Position numbers and translations under genes: made by a program
Part shown: positions 31,305 to 42,013 of the stretch, piece after piece
Position numbering within the stretch: the first letter of the stretch is position 1
How the letters are laid out: the number at the start of each line of letters is the position of its first letter
Notes under the pieces: generated by a model
Told to the model about the DNA's origin: nothing
The model's database searches: none
What the model saw: the letters and a program-made list of their open reading frames with translations, nothing else
Assembly (NCBI GenBank): GCA_964500515.1
Contig: CAZCNE010000001.1
Span: 167,224 to 231,223, forward strand
DNA length: 64,000 nucleotides
Source of the DNA: Altimarinus sp964500515
Lineage (GTDB): Bacteria; Patescibacteriota; Gracilibacteria; BD1-5; UBA6164
Direction of reading: 5' to 3'

Positions 31305-32570
31305 ATGTATTTGGTAAAATGATGAAATAAACTTTCATGAGTAGTAAAAATAGATTGATCAAAAAATGCGTGTTTACCTATTTTAGCAGCTAGTTTACTA
31401 ATAAAGTGAAAAGTTATTTTAAAAAATGTTCCACAGATTTGAGATGTAAATACGATGCTTGAGATAATGTGAAACCTTTGAGTTAAATATAATTTTTTAG
31501 ATGATAGTCTATTTTTAGATACAAGTTCTTTAAATTTAGAAAATTTTGATGCAGCAAGAATCAAAGAAATTAGAGCTAGTATTTTATTTTTGGCTCCTAT
31601 ACTTCATTTTTTTGATAAATTAATTGTTCCACAACCATGATGATGTAACATATGAAAAAGATCAATTGAATCACATTTAACTTGACTAAAAACTATATGA
31701 TATAAATATACAATTAATAAAGATTGAAATATTGAGCTTTCTTGAAATAAAGAATCATGAGAAAAGGTAATTAATGCTTGATTTTCGGTTACTTCAACAG
31801 AAAATTTGATAATAGCAAATGTTCTAAGAATATGAAAAACTACAATAAAACTTGCTGCAATAGAACCGCATGTTATGTGCTTAATTGATTTTTTTAGATT
31901 AGCTTGAGCAGATATACATATAGATTATGATCATACAATAAATATAAATTGAATTGAAAAACTAAATAGCAATATATGATTTGAGCTTATATGAGATTAT
32001 ATAGAATCATGAACTTTTATGATTTTGTGAGCATTGTTATCTAAAGAATATATAGATATAGAAAATGCTAGAATATGAGATTTATATAGTTTTATAGAAA
32101 AATTAAAAGAAGCTTGAGTAAAAATTGAAGATAGATGAAATGATGTTGTTAGAGTTTATAAAGCAAACGAGATAGTTCCTATAAATTTACAGACAAATAT
32201 ATTTCCATGATTTCCAACAGATTTACAATCTCCATTTTCTATACTTATGACACAAGCTGAATGAGTTTCAAAAATCCATGAAGTTTTGTTTGAGTCAAGA
32301 TTAAATTTTTTAGTTGAAATAGAAAAAGTAAAATGACATGTGGCAATTTTGAATCCACATGAAGCTATGGTATTTTGAAAAACAAATTTTAAATCCTGAG
32401 AAACTTTGACAAGTTGGGATTTAAGAGCGTGAGTTGCTATGGTTATTTTAGCATTGTTGATTGAATGAGAAACTCAAATAACAAATATAAATTATATAAA
32501 AAGATGATATGCAAACTTTTTAGAAAAAATCAAATCTCTTTGATGAGATATAGAAGAGATAGATGATTAA
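31305..32570 (+). CDS. murA: UDP-N-acetylglucosamine 1-carboxyvinyltransferase
   Basis: A 421-residue EPSP-synthase-fold enzyme of normal length. N-terminal GGNKLSGVVKIDGSKNA with the catalytic Lys, the active-site Cys at residue 114 in PGGCNIGKRSIESHL (fosfomycin target), and IFPGFPTDLQSPFSILMTQA with the conserved Asp. It transfers enolpyruvate to UDP-GlcNAc, the first committed step of peptidoglycan synthesis. An ATG at 31298 is out of frame; the ATG at 31305 gives the standard MYLVKGGNKLSG start. Together with MurG (52206-53249) it shows a wall-synthesising cell. Confidence 0.95.
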
Positions 32571-32597
32571 AATATTTTATTTATTTATAAAAAAATT

Positions 32598-32798
32598 ATG
32601 ATTTTATTTTCTATTTTATTGATATTATTTTGAATAACGATTATTATTTTTCCTCAATTTTTAGCTTTTTTAATTTGATGATTTTTTATAATTGTTTGAA
32701 TAAATATTTTTTTAGCTAGGATATTTTTTATCAAATTTAAAAATTCTAAAAACAAAGAAGATTATATAAAATTTGGAAAATACAAGATATATAGATAA
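32598..32798 (+). CDS. Small two-helix membrane protein
   Basis: A 66-residue protein that is hydrophobic over residues 1-45 (two helices broken at FPQFLAF / GGFFIIVG) with a basic tail KNSKNKEDYIKFGKYK. It resembles small DUF3096-like membrane proteins. It lies between murA and prsW, 27 and 35 nt away, on the same strand. Confidence 0.5.
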
Positions 32799-32833
32799 AT
32801 TAAAAAAATTTTAGATAAATAATTTTTTCGTGA

Positions 32834-33772
32834 ATGATACTTTTTTTTATTGCTATAATTTCATTTTTTCCAGTTTTATTGTGGGCTTATATTTTTTCAT
32901 ATATTGATTGAGATAAATTAAATAAAAAAAGATTTTTTATGTGAATTTTTTCGTGAATATTGTGAGTTTTACCAATTATTTATTATGAAAAAATATTTTC
33001 TTTTTTTAAATTAAACAATTTATTACAAGTTTTTGATAGTTTTAATTTATTTCACTATTTTTTTTTATTACTTATTTTTTTTATTTTTATTTTTATTGTT
33101 TCTACTTTGTATTCTTTTTTATTTAAACTTCAAAATAAGCAAAAATTAAGTTTTGAAATAAAAAGTTTTTTTACATTTTTGATTTTTACTTTTTTGTTTT
33201 CATTATTATTATTTTTTTTAAATTTTATTTGAATTTTTTCTTGGATTTGAACTCCCAAAAACTTATTATGATTAAATTGAGTATGAATTAGTAGTTTTAT
33301 AATTTTATTATTTTACTATTTATTTATCGCTTTAATTGAAGAATTTTCTAAATTTATAAACTTTTTATGAACTTCTTTTGCTTACATAAATAGCATAAAA
33401 AAAGGAATATTTTACAGCTTTTTTGTAAGTTTGTGATTTGTTTTTATAGAAAATATTTTATATTTATACAATTTTTACTTAGCTTGAGAAAAGGGAACTT
33501 CACTATTGTATATATATTTTTCTAGATCTATTTTTTCTTTGAGTTTACATTTATTTTGTTGAGCTTTAATTGTTTTTTATTTTTCAAAAGCCTTATTAAA
33601 ATTTAATAAATTTAATTTTAATTTCTTTGTATTACTGTTTTTATGAATTTTTTTGTGAGTTTTTAATCACTGATTTTATGATATTTTAATTGAATACTGA
33701 TTTACTTATACAATTATTATATATTTTTTAATTGCATATTTTTATATTACATCTATTTTTTTTAAAAATTAG
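32834..33772 (+). CDS. PrsW-family intramembrane protease
   Basis: A 312-residue protein with about eight hydrophobic segments. It carries the four PrsW/CAAX-like motifs: ALIEEFSKF (about residue 167), GFVFIENILYLYN (about 200), a His in SLSLHLFCGALI (about 238) and FNHGFYDIL (about 277). In Bacillus, PrsW cuts an anti-sigma factor at site 1; in other bacteria substrates are unknown. Glu, Glu and His ligands are all present. An anti-sigma-like kinase and an antagonist exist in the window, but these are soluble and not PrsW substrates. Confidence 0.8.
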
Positions 33773-33777
33773 TAATA

Positions 33778-35469
33778 TTATCTAGGATCCTCAATTTCAA
33801 ATATTATATTATTTTCTATATTGGAAATACTATTTATAAAAAATGGTTGTAAGTCTATGTCTACACTTCTTATGTTTTTATCATTTAAAAGTACTTTTTC
33901 AGCATCTTTTTTACTTAATCAATAAATCATATTTTTTAACCTATGAACATAAGAACTATTTTTATTTAAAAAATTTTTATACATATATGCATCTATTTCT
34001 ACAGTTAATTTAATTTCAAATCTTGGTTTTTTATTTTCGTAAATTGTATTTGTAATTCTTAGAGAATTCTCATCAACTCAAATAAATTTTTCAGATTCTT
34101 CAATTATTAATTCTCATTTAATGATATTTTCTTCTTTAATTATTTTATTATTTGCTATTGTTTCAAGTTTATTTTTTACAGAACTTTTATTATAAATATA
34201 ACTTGAAAAATTTATATGTCATTTTAGTCGAAATGATTCAATTTTATCTCAAGTTTTTATATCATTTGGAACAATTATATCTACTTTTGAATCTTTAAAA
34301 ATATCATCATACGATAAAATTTCATAAGTTGCATTATTTATACTATTTTGTTGGGAAATGTACTCTTTCATTTGCTTTATAGCTTCTTTTTTTAATTTAT
34401 TTTCAAATAGTTTTTTTGCTGTTTCTATATCAGACTCTCATAAAACTTTTTGAAAAACATCATTTCATCAAGTAAAAGCATTTGTTGCTTCGGCATATAT
34501 TTTTTCTTTAAAATCTCATTTTAATCAAGGTAAATTAAATTTCTCATGTTTTTTTATGTTATTTCCTCTTGATCATATATATTTTCAATTTATATCATAA
34601 TCTTGCGCTATAACATCAACTTTAACAATTCAAGGAATCAAAGCTCAAGTAGTATTTTGGCTTCAAGAAGGGATTTTAATTTCTTGAGGAATTATAAAAA
34701 TAAGTCAGTTTTTGTCTTCTAGTCTAGTGTTTTTTTTCAGAGTTATATCTTCTAAAAGTTTATTAAAAAGCATAACATTTCAATATGATTTTTTTCATCA
34801 AGTTCAAGCATTGATTCCGCTTGTTTGAAAATTTTCTTCTAAATTTATAATTTTTGATATTTTTTTTAATTTTATAATTCTATCATCCAAAACATTATCA
34901 TCATTATCTCAAAAATCCTTAAATATAAAATTATACGCGACTGTTTTTATATTTATTTCTGGCTTGATTTTTATATATGTTTTATTTATAACAAAAAATA
35001 TAACTACAAACAAAACTGAAAATGATATAAAAAATATCAATAAAAAAACTCAAACTCAACTTTTATTATAATATTTTAGAGAATATTTTTTAAATTCATC
35101 TAACTTAGAATTTTTTGTAAAAAACGAAATAAATAATTTTATATAAGATTTTATTTCATACCAAAAATATTCCCCAAAACCCATATTATGGCTTATAAGT
35201 TGAGCATTTTGAGAATGTTCTATAAATTTATCATCATTTACAATAGAATAATTAATTCAAATCTTTTTTCATATTTTTCTACTTGTAAGATCAGATGTTA
35301 TAATACTTATCGGTTTTGTTCAAGCTTTATTCTTTAGTATTTTTAATGACAAATAATTATGTAAAATTGGATGTCAAAAAGGAAAATCAAGAATTATTTC
35401 AGGTTTTTTTTCTTCATTAATTTTTTGGATTATATCTATTATTGAATCACTTTTTTTTATTTTAATCAC
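33778..35469 (-). CDS. Membrane-anchored hypothetical protein
   Basis: A 563-residue protein starting at GTG (35467-35469), no ATG fits. Residues 1-130 form a cytoplasmic alpha/beta domain (IILDFPFGHPIL, PISIITSDLTSRKIG). One membrane helix follows (about 137-157, VFLLIFFISFSVLFVVIFFV), and the remaining 400 residues are outside. The outer part contains repeated beta-rich segments with IIPQEIKIPSG and AGTKPISIITSD-like turns and resembles conserved CPR proteins of unknown role, sometimes called baseplate-J-like; I cannot confirm this. Its stop lies 5 nt from that of prsW (convergent). Confidence 0.6.
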
Positions 35470-35477
35470 ATTATTTT

Positions 35478-35537
35478 AAATTAGCAAATTAACAAATTAA
35501 CAAATTAACAAAATCAAATTTGAGATTTGTTAATTTA
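35478..35537 (+). repeat. Tandem octamer repeat with inverted arm
   Basis: AAATTAAC (first copy AAATTAGC) repeated four times at 35478-35511, then ATTTGTTAATTT at 35525-35536 that is complementary to the repeats, so the RNA can fold. It lies in the divergent gap between the GTG start at 35469 and the mutS-like ATG at 35599. It may be a regulator site or a simple-sequence tract. Nothing else is seen in this 129-nt gap. Confidence 0.5.
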
Positions 35538-35598
35538 TAATTATATTAGTTATATTTATAACCTGAAAAACAATATTTTCAATTTTAATTTTAAAAAT

Positions 35599-36984
35599 AT
35601 GCAAAAAATTGTAGAAATAATTGATTTAATTGAAAATTCTATAAAAGAAGATGGAGAAAATATAATCACAGCTTGAAATATAATAAAAGATAATTTCAGT
35701 GAAAAAATTGATAATATTAGAAAAAAAATAAAAAATTCAAAAGATTGGCTAGCTTCTTATCAATCAAAACTTATAATTGAAACTTGAATTTCAAATTTGA
35801 GAATTAAATTTACAAACAATATTTGATATTTTGTAGAAGTCTCAAATTCACAAACAAAAAATATTCCTTCAAATTTTGTTCATAAACAAACTCTTATAAA
35901 TGCGACAAGATATTCAACAGAGGAACTTAAAAATTTTGAAAATGAAATCATTACTTGAGAACAAACTTTAGCAGAATTAGAATACAAAGCATTTTTGGAA
36001 ATAAGAGAAAATATTCTTACTAGTTTTAAAGATATCAAAAATTTATCATGAAAAATTGCAAAAATTGATTTTTCTGCTTCTCTTTCAAAAGTAGCTTATA
36101 ATTGAAATTACAAAAAACCAGAAATTTCAAATTCCTATGATTTGAAGATAGTTTCTTGAAGGCATCCTATTATGGAAAAAATAAGTTCAGACTTTATACC
36201 AAATGATTTAAGTTTAACAAAATCAGATTTTGTGCATATAATTACTTGACCAAATATGTGATGAAAGTCGACTTTTCTTCGTCAAAATGCACTTATAATT
36301 TTATTAACTCATATTTGAAGTTTTGTTCCTGTTAAAGAAGCCGTAATTTCAATTACTGATAAAATTTTTTCAAGAGTTTGAGCTAGTGACAATTTGTTTT
36401 TAGGTCAATCTACTTTTATGGTAGAAATGCAGGAAATGGCAAATATTATAAATAATTCAACTTCAAATTCATTTGTTATAATAGATGAAATATGAAGATG
36501 AACATCAACTTATGATTGAATGAGTTTGGCTTGGGCTATTTTAAAAGAAAATCATGATAAAATAAAAGCAAAAACTCTTTTTGCTACACATTATCATGAA
36601 CTTGTAGATGAATCAAAAATTTTGTCTTGAGTCAAAAATTTTTCAGTTGCAGTTTGAGAAAATGATGAAAATATAGTTTTTTTAAGAAAAATTGTCCCAT
36701 GAGGTATGAAAGAATCTTATTGAATAGAAGTTGCAAAACTAGCTTGAATTAATTCCAGCATAATAAATGAAGCAAAAATTATGTTAAAAAAACTTGAAAA
36801 AAGTCATAATTCTTTGAGAAAAAAACAACTTAGTCTTTGAATTGAAAATACTTGTAAAGAAACTGAAGTTGTATATATAGAAAAAGATTCAAAAATTTTA
36901 GAAGATTTAAAAGAGCTTGATTTAAATTCTCTAACTCCAATTGAAGCTTTAAATAAGTTAAGTGAATATAAAAATAATATTTAA
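35599..36984 (+). CDS. MutS-like protein lacking the mismatch-recognition half
   Basis: A 461-residue protein corresponding to roughly the C-terminal half of MutS (about 850). It opens in the clamp/lever region (NSKDWLASYQSKLIIETGIS, IGYFVEVSNSQ, VHKQTLINATRYSTEELKNFE) and continues into the ABC ATPase: Walker A ITGPNMGGKSTFLRQ, GASDNLFLGQSTFMVEM, Walker B FVIIDEIGRGTSTYDGMSL and FATHYHEL. The N-ter connector and domain I with the Phe-X-Glu mismatch reader are absent, and the 129 nt upstream hold no remnant. It is therefore a MutS core, not MutS2 (no Smr domain). Either a truncated paralogue or a partner of an N-terminal half elsewhere. Confidence 0.85.
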
Positions 36985-36988
36985 AAAA

Positions 36989-37780
36989 ATGAAAATTTGA
37001 TATATAATTTACACTTTTGATAGAATTTATGATTCCTATATACAAATGGAAATAGTTAGAAATTTATGGTCAAAATATTTTCCAGATATTTACTTAGTTC
37101 ATGCTTATAATTGAGAAAAATCAAAATATAAAAAATATTTAGAAAACAAATTATTAACTTTAAAAAATCCATGACATTATGAGTGAGCGTCAAACTTGAT
37201 TGATGCTTGAGTTAAGGAAGTTTTGAAAAATGATGTTGATTATATAATTGTTAGTGCAGCTGATACCTGGCTTTTAAAAGCGGAAATAATTTTTGAGAAA
37301 ATAAAATTAATGCAAGAAAAAAATAAAGTATTATTATCAAATCCCTGGTGATATCCTTGATTTGATGATCCGAGAGATGTTTGACTTGCTACAGATTTTT
37401 TTGTTTTAGATGCGAAGTGGGAAAGAAAAAATAAAATTTTTCCTCTAAAATACAAGGAATTTAGTGATAAATATTTAGATTTATTAAGGTATTTATGAAG
37501 ATGAAATGTAATGCTTGAAAAATTATTTTTTTCGAAATTTGTAACAACTTGTTCAAAAACATCTATACAAAATAAAGTTAAAGAATATTCCTTGAGTAAG
37601 ATATTATTTTTTAAGGAAAGATATCCAATACACAAAAATTCAAGCTGGATAAGAAATATGTCTTTTCCAAAAATAGATTTATATACAAATCATGATTTTG
37701 TAGAAAAAAGAGAAGTTTTTATAAAAAAAGATTTAAAAATTTGAAAATATAGTGAAAAATTAATAAATAATGAATTATAA
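36989..37780 (+). CDS. Putative glycosyltransferase-like protein
   Basis: A 263-residue soluble protein. It opens KIGYIIYTFDRIYDSYIQME, then has LIDAGVKEVLKNDVDYIIVSAADTWLLK, where the VDYIIVSAADTW segment resembles the metal-binding stretch of GT-A glycosyltransferases, and LLSNPWGYPGFDDPRDVGLATDFFVLDAKW. No signal or membrane helix. It starts 5 nt after mutS and ends just before the Nudix gene, so the three form one unit. Function is inferred from local resemblance only. Confidence 0.45.
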
Positions 37781-37781
37781 T

Positions 37782-38237
37782 ATGAAAAAAATAGCTCAGT
37801 ATCAAGTTTCTTTGAAATGTTTTTTAAAAAATAAAAATTGAGAAACTTTGATTTTAAAAACTCCATCTTGGTCAAGTTTCAATTGAATGTATGATTTTCC
37901 AGGTTGAAGAATTGATGAAAATGAATTTGATATTCCTTACATAGATATACTTAAAAGGGAAGTAATAGAAGAAACATATATAAAAAATATAGAAATTGTA
38001 GATAAAGTTGTGGCAATATGAAGGCATAAAGTTTTAGCTTCTCAAAGAAGAAAGCCAAAAAATTGAGATAATTATTTATTTTATATTTTCTTTGAAGGAT
38101 CAATAAAAGATGAAGAAAAAATAGAAATTTCTTGTGAACATAGTGAATTTAAATGGGTAAAGTTGGAAGAAATAAAATTAGAAGATTATTTTTGTAGTTG
38201 ATATCTGGAAGGAGTTAAAAGATATTTAGGAAAATAA
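37782..38237 (+). CDS. Nudix hydrolase
   Basis: A 151-residue protein with the Nudix box: DFPGGRIDENEFDIPYID... LKREVIEETYI, i.e. GGRIDENE followed by a four-residue-longer linker than usual and REVIEET. These Glu residues bind the metal that hydrolyses nucleoside diphosphates linked to another group. The N-terminus AQYQVSLKCFLKNKNGETLIL is the usual first strand pair. Last gene of the mutS unit; terminator follows. Confidence 0.85.
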
Positions 38238-38260
38238 AAATACTAAAAACATATATTTTT

Positions 38261-38288
38261 AGAGAATAATTTTTTTATTCTCTTTTTT
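38261..38288 (+). terminator. Rho-independent terminator
   Basis: Stem AGAGAATA / TATTCTCT and a run of T after the Nudix gene. Confidence 0.75.
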
Positions 38289-38338
38289 AAATGAGTGTAT
38301 TTATAGTATATAAATAATATTTAAATTTTTAAAATACA

Positions 38339-38455
38339 TTGTCTATAATGTATTAAATAACCTCTTTATATAAACATTTGTCTACAATAAATATGTCTAA
38401 AATTTATTAATAAATGATTGTCGATAATGACAAAATATCACCATTGTCTATAATT
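38339..38455 (+). repeat. Dispersed motif TTGTCTATAATG
   Basis: In the 319-nt gap before the glycosyltransferase gene the 11-12-nt motif occurs at 38339 (TTGTCTATAATG), 38378 (TTGTCTACAATA), 38418 (TTGTCGATAATG) and 38444 (TTGTCTATAATT), with a weaker copy near 38393 (ATGTCTAAAATT). All are in the same direction. Each includes a TATAAT-like -10 box. The set could be binding sites of a regulator or stacked promoters. No gene is seen here. Confidence 0.55.
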
Positions 38456-38556
38456 GCTTTTATTTTAATATTTAAAAAATGATTAATAATATTTTTTTTG
38501 TTTTATAATTAAAAATTAATATAATAAAGGTAAAAAAATAACTATTTATTTAAATA

Positions 38557-39651
38557 ATGAAAACTAAAAAAATAATTTTACACGATACATTTTTGTATAA
38601 ATGATGATGAGAAAGACTGATTTTGATGATAGCAAAAGTTCTAGAAGCAGATATTGCTTCATGATTTTTTAGTAAATGAAGTTTTGATTTAAGAAAAGAA
38701 TGATTTAAATGAAAAATGATCTCTGTATCAAATGAAACTTTTAAAAAATGATTCAGACATTTGAAGCTTAAACGGGCATTTTTATTTAAAACAAGATTTT
38801 TAAAAGATTATGAAACAGTTATTTTTTCTTGAGATTCAATTAGTGCTGTTAAAAATTGTAAAAAAGGCACAAAAAAAATATATTATTGTCATACACCACC
38901 GAGATATTTATACGATTTAAATAGTTTATATTTAAAAAAAGTTAATCCCATTTTTAGACCTATTTTTAAATTTTGATTTTTTATATTTAGAAAACTTTAT
39001 GAAAGAGATATAAAAAAAATTGATTTAATTTTAACAAATAGTGAAAATACGAAAACAAGAATTAAACATTTTTTGTGAATTGATGCAAAAGTGCTTTATC
39101 CTCCAGTTGATTTAGAAGAATTTAAATTTATTTGACAAAAACACTATTACTTAAGTTTTGCTAGATTATCAACTGTAAAAAGAGTTGATAGGATAGTAAA
39201 AGCATTTCAAAAAATGCCAGATAAAAATTTAATTGTGATTTATGGTGAAAATGATCCACAAAAGCAAGAAATATTTGATCTAGCTAAATGATATAAAAAT
39301 ATAGAATTTATAACTTTACCTTGAAATATCTGATTTACTGATTATGTAGGGAATTCTATAGCTACAATTTATATACCTGTTAATGAAGATTTTGGTATGA
39401 GTCCAGTTGAAAGTATGGCTGCTTGAAAACCCGTAATTTGAGTGAATGAATGATGATTAAAAGAAAGTATTTTAGATGGTAAAACTTGAGTTTTAATTGA
39501 TAAAGAAGCAAAAGTTGATGATATAATTGAAGCTGTAAATTTACTGACTCCAGAAAAAAGCCTTGAGATGAGAAAAAATTGTGAAACTAGAGCAAAAGAT
39601 TTCAGTTTAGAAGAGTTTTCAAAAAAATTAAAACAATTTATAGATAATTAG
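38557..39651 (+). CDS. GT4-family glycosyltransferase
   Basis: A 364-residue GT-B enzyme. Rossmann start IILHDTFLYKGGGERLIL with the GGGE loop, and YYCHTPPRYLYD, a segment of family GT4 mannosyl/rhamnosyl-type transferases. The C-terminal domain starts KHYYLSFARLSTVKRVDRIVKAF and has the nucleotide-sugar motif VNEDFGMSPVESMAAGKPVIGVNEGG (E..FGxxxxE). It probably adds a sugar to a lipid-linked or surface glycan. It is preceded by the TTGTCTATAATG motif array and followed closely by a prenyl-synthase-like gene. Confidence 0.85.
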
Positions 39652-39658
39652 TGTTTTT

Positions 39659-40615
39659 ATGATAGAGACTTGATATGAAGTATATGATAATGAAAAAGTA
39701 AACATAGATTTATCAATTTTAAGAATTCAAGAAATTTTGTCAAAAAGAAGACCTAAAAAATATGCAGAATTTTTACAAAAATTAAATAAATTAAAAATTC
39801 TTTTTATTGTGTGATGATTACCTGATATAGAAAAAAGAGTTAAACTTTTTAAATATATTTATTATGCAATGAGACTTTTGGATGATATTTGTGATTGAGA
39901 TACTCCTAAAAAATTATCTAATGTGGAAAAAAATGATTTAGCTGAAAATATATGTGATATTGATACCGATAGAAAAGAATTATTAAATTTATTAATTAAA
40001 GAAATATTTATTTTATCGGATGATTTACAAATACTTGAAGAAGTAAGTTATTATCTTTATCAAATAATAATAAGTGTGAAATTTGACTTATATAGGACTA
40101 TAAATAATAAAGAATGAGTTGTTTCTAAAAATGATTTAAATCAAAATTTTTATAAAATGGATATAGAATGAACTATTGGTTTAACAGCATTAATATTTTG
40201 ACTTGAAGTTAAAAAATCAATTAATATATTAAAATATTTGTGAGAGGCAACAAGAATTTGATATAATTTAGAAGATTTTAAATCAGATATTAGTAATAAA
40301 ATTATAAATATTCCAAAAGAAGATATGGAAAAATATCATGTATCTTTAAAAGATTTAAAAAATTTTCAAGAAAACTGAATTATATGTAGAGGATTAAATG
40401 ATTGGTTTTTTGACCAAATAAGAGAAATTGATATTTTGCTAAAAATACATAGTAAAAAAATTCTCTATTCTCGTTTTGATACAATTTATACTCCAACATT
40501 TTGATGAAAATACAGAAAAAAATTATATTTGTGCTTATTGAAAAAGAAAACTTTTACGGGGTATATAAATGAAACAGTAAATACAAGAAGAAAAATTAAT
40601 TATATATTGTGATAA
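39659..40615 (+). CDS. Isoprenyl synthase-fold protein (squalene/phytoene synthase-like)
   Basis: A 318-residue all-helical protein with two acidic motifs expected of trans-isoprenyl synthases: RLLDDICDGD (about residue 73) and IGYNLEDFKSDI (about 202), the second like the NxxxD.xED helix of squalene/phytoene synthases. The substrate is not readable. It starts 8 nt after the glycosyltransferase stop, so polyprenyl-linked glycan synthesis is a possible shared theme. The last codon before TAA is TGA (Gly). Confidence 0.55.
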
Positions 40616-40627
40616 TAATTATATATT

Positions 40628-40906
40628 TTAAGGAATAATATTATCAATATTACAAATATTACATCAATTATAAATTTCTTTTTCTATTTTATCTAAATCT
40701 TCCATAAACTCTAAAAAAATTTCATAAGTAATTGGAATATCAAATATATATGCATCAAGAAGATCTCTTAAGTCATATAGCTCTGTCTTAATTTGTTTTT
40801 TTGCTTTGGGATCTATAATTTTTTCACATCTTTGAGATAGAACAACAAATCTATCTATTATTGTTGCATATGGATCTATATTTTCATTGTATGATGAAAT
40901 ATTCAT
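40628..40906 (-). CDS. Small helical hypothetical protein
   Basis: A 92-residue acidic protein, predicted helical (IIDRFVVLSQRCEKIID, TELYDLRDLLDAYIFDI, LEFMEDLDKIEKEIYN) with a C-terminal tail CNICNIDN carrying a CxxC. Family not recognised. The frame crosses only one TGA, near the end. It is convergent with the prenyl-synthase-like gene, stops 12 nt apart. The 213-nt region upstream (40907-41119) holds only a terminator for the STAS gene and probably this gene's promoter. Confidence 0.55.
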
Positions 40907-41075
40907 AATTTAAATAAAAGTTAAAAATATATTTATAAATTGCATCAATATTACAATGATTTTTTTTAAAATAGTCAAAACTATTTACTGAAAAATCAAA
41001 ATAATATGAATTTAAAATCTTACTATTAAAAATATAGTATAAAAAAAGCCAATATTTTGAAATTAATCTATAAAT

Positions 41076-41102
41076 AAAAAGAACGATATATCGTTCTTTT
41101 TA
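41076..41102 (-). terminator. Terminator of the STAS gene
   Basis: Eleven-bp stem AAAAAGAACGA / TCGTTCTTTTT around TATA, usable in both directions, 18 nt beyond the STAS-gene stop. Confidence 0.8.
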
Positions 41103-41119
41103 TTTATATAGTTTTAAAT

Positions 41120-41473
41120 TTAAGCTTTCATTGCAGTTATCGCTTCTTGTTCATCATCAACAGTTGGTATGATAGAAGTTATTCAAACTAACTCAAGCAC
41201 ATCTTTTACTCATTCCATACAATCTGTTATATACATTTTTCCTTGTCCTTCTTCGATATTTGAAAAAATATCGGCAATATATCAAATAGATTTAGAATTA
41301 AGATATTTTAATCATGAGAAATTAAAAATTAATTTTTTTCAAGCAAACTCTCAAATTGTCTTATAAAGTGATTGAAAAGTTTTATCTGAATTTGTTTCAT
41401 CAAGTTCTCAAGAAAATTCAAAAATCATTATAGAACCAGAATTTCTTTCTTTTACTTCTATTGGTGTTTCCAT
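41120..41473 (-). CDS. STAS-domain anti-sigma factor antagonist
   Basis: A 117-residue single STAS domain: IMIFEFSGELDETNSDK, KKLIFNFSGLKYLNSKSIGYI and KDVLELVGITSIIP. The residue phosphorylated by RsbW-type kinases is the Ser of YLNSKSIG. It fits the partner-switching pair with the GHKL kinase at 13992-14525, although the genes are 27 kb apart. Own terminator downstream; divergent from tsaE. Confidence 0.85.
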
Positions 41474-41562
41474 ATTTATTTTTTATTAGGAATTAATTAA
41501 GTTTTAATTATTATATAATAAAATTTTTATTAAATCAAATTTTTAACTATTTTTTACTTGAT

Positions 41563-42012
41563 ATGATAAGAAAATATAGTCTAAGTGACTTAATTAAACT
41601 AAAAATAAACATAAGAATTCCATCAATTATTTTTTTGAAAGGTGATTTATGAGCCGGAAAAACAACTTTTACAAAACATATTTTAAATAATATTTTTTGA
41701 TATAATTGAGAAGTAAAAAGTCCAACTTATACATATTATAATGAGTATAGAGTTATCAGTCATCAGTCATCAGTTATATGAAAAACAAAAAACTGAGAGC
41801 TTATAACTCTTTATCATTTTGATTTATATAGATTAAAAAACTATGATGAGTTTTTTGCTATTTGAGCTGAGGAAATTTTTGATAACAATAATTGAATTAT
41901 AATTGTAGAATGGCCAGAAATAATAGAAAAATATTATAAAGCAGATATAGAAATAGAATTTAAAAAATGTGAAAATAAAGAAGAAAGAGAAATTAAAATA
42001 AATTATAATTAA
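41563..42012 (+). CDS. tsaE: tRNA threonylcarbamoyladenosine biosynthesis ATPase TsaE
   Basis: A 149-residue P-loop ATPase. Walker A FLKGDLGAGKTTFTKHI (about residues 25-40, both loop Gly from TGA/GGT), SPTYTYYNEY, LYHFDLYRLKNYDEFFAIG and IIIVEWPE are all TsaE marks. With TsaB/TsaD it makes t6A37 in tRNAs. Between NEYR and LYHFD there is an extra 18-20 residue segment (ISHQSSVIGKTKNGELIT) encoded partly by a TCATCAG tandem repeat (41756-41776), absent from typical TsaE. Its stop is one base from that of lgt (convergent). Confidence 0.92.
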
Positions 42013-42013
42013 A

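Noticed and set aside
33098..33114. GTTTCTACTTTGTATTC, resembling a Cas12a repeat
   Set aside because: It lies inside prsW, has a three-base loop change and cannot form the CTAC/GTAG stem.
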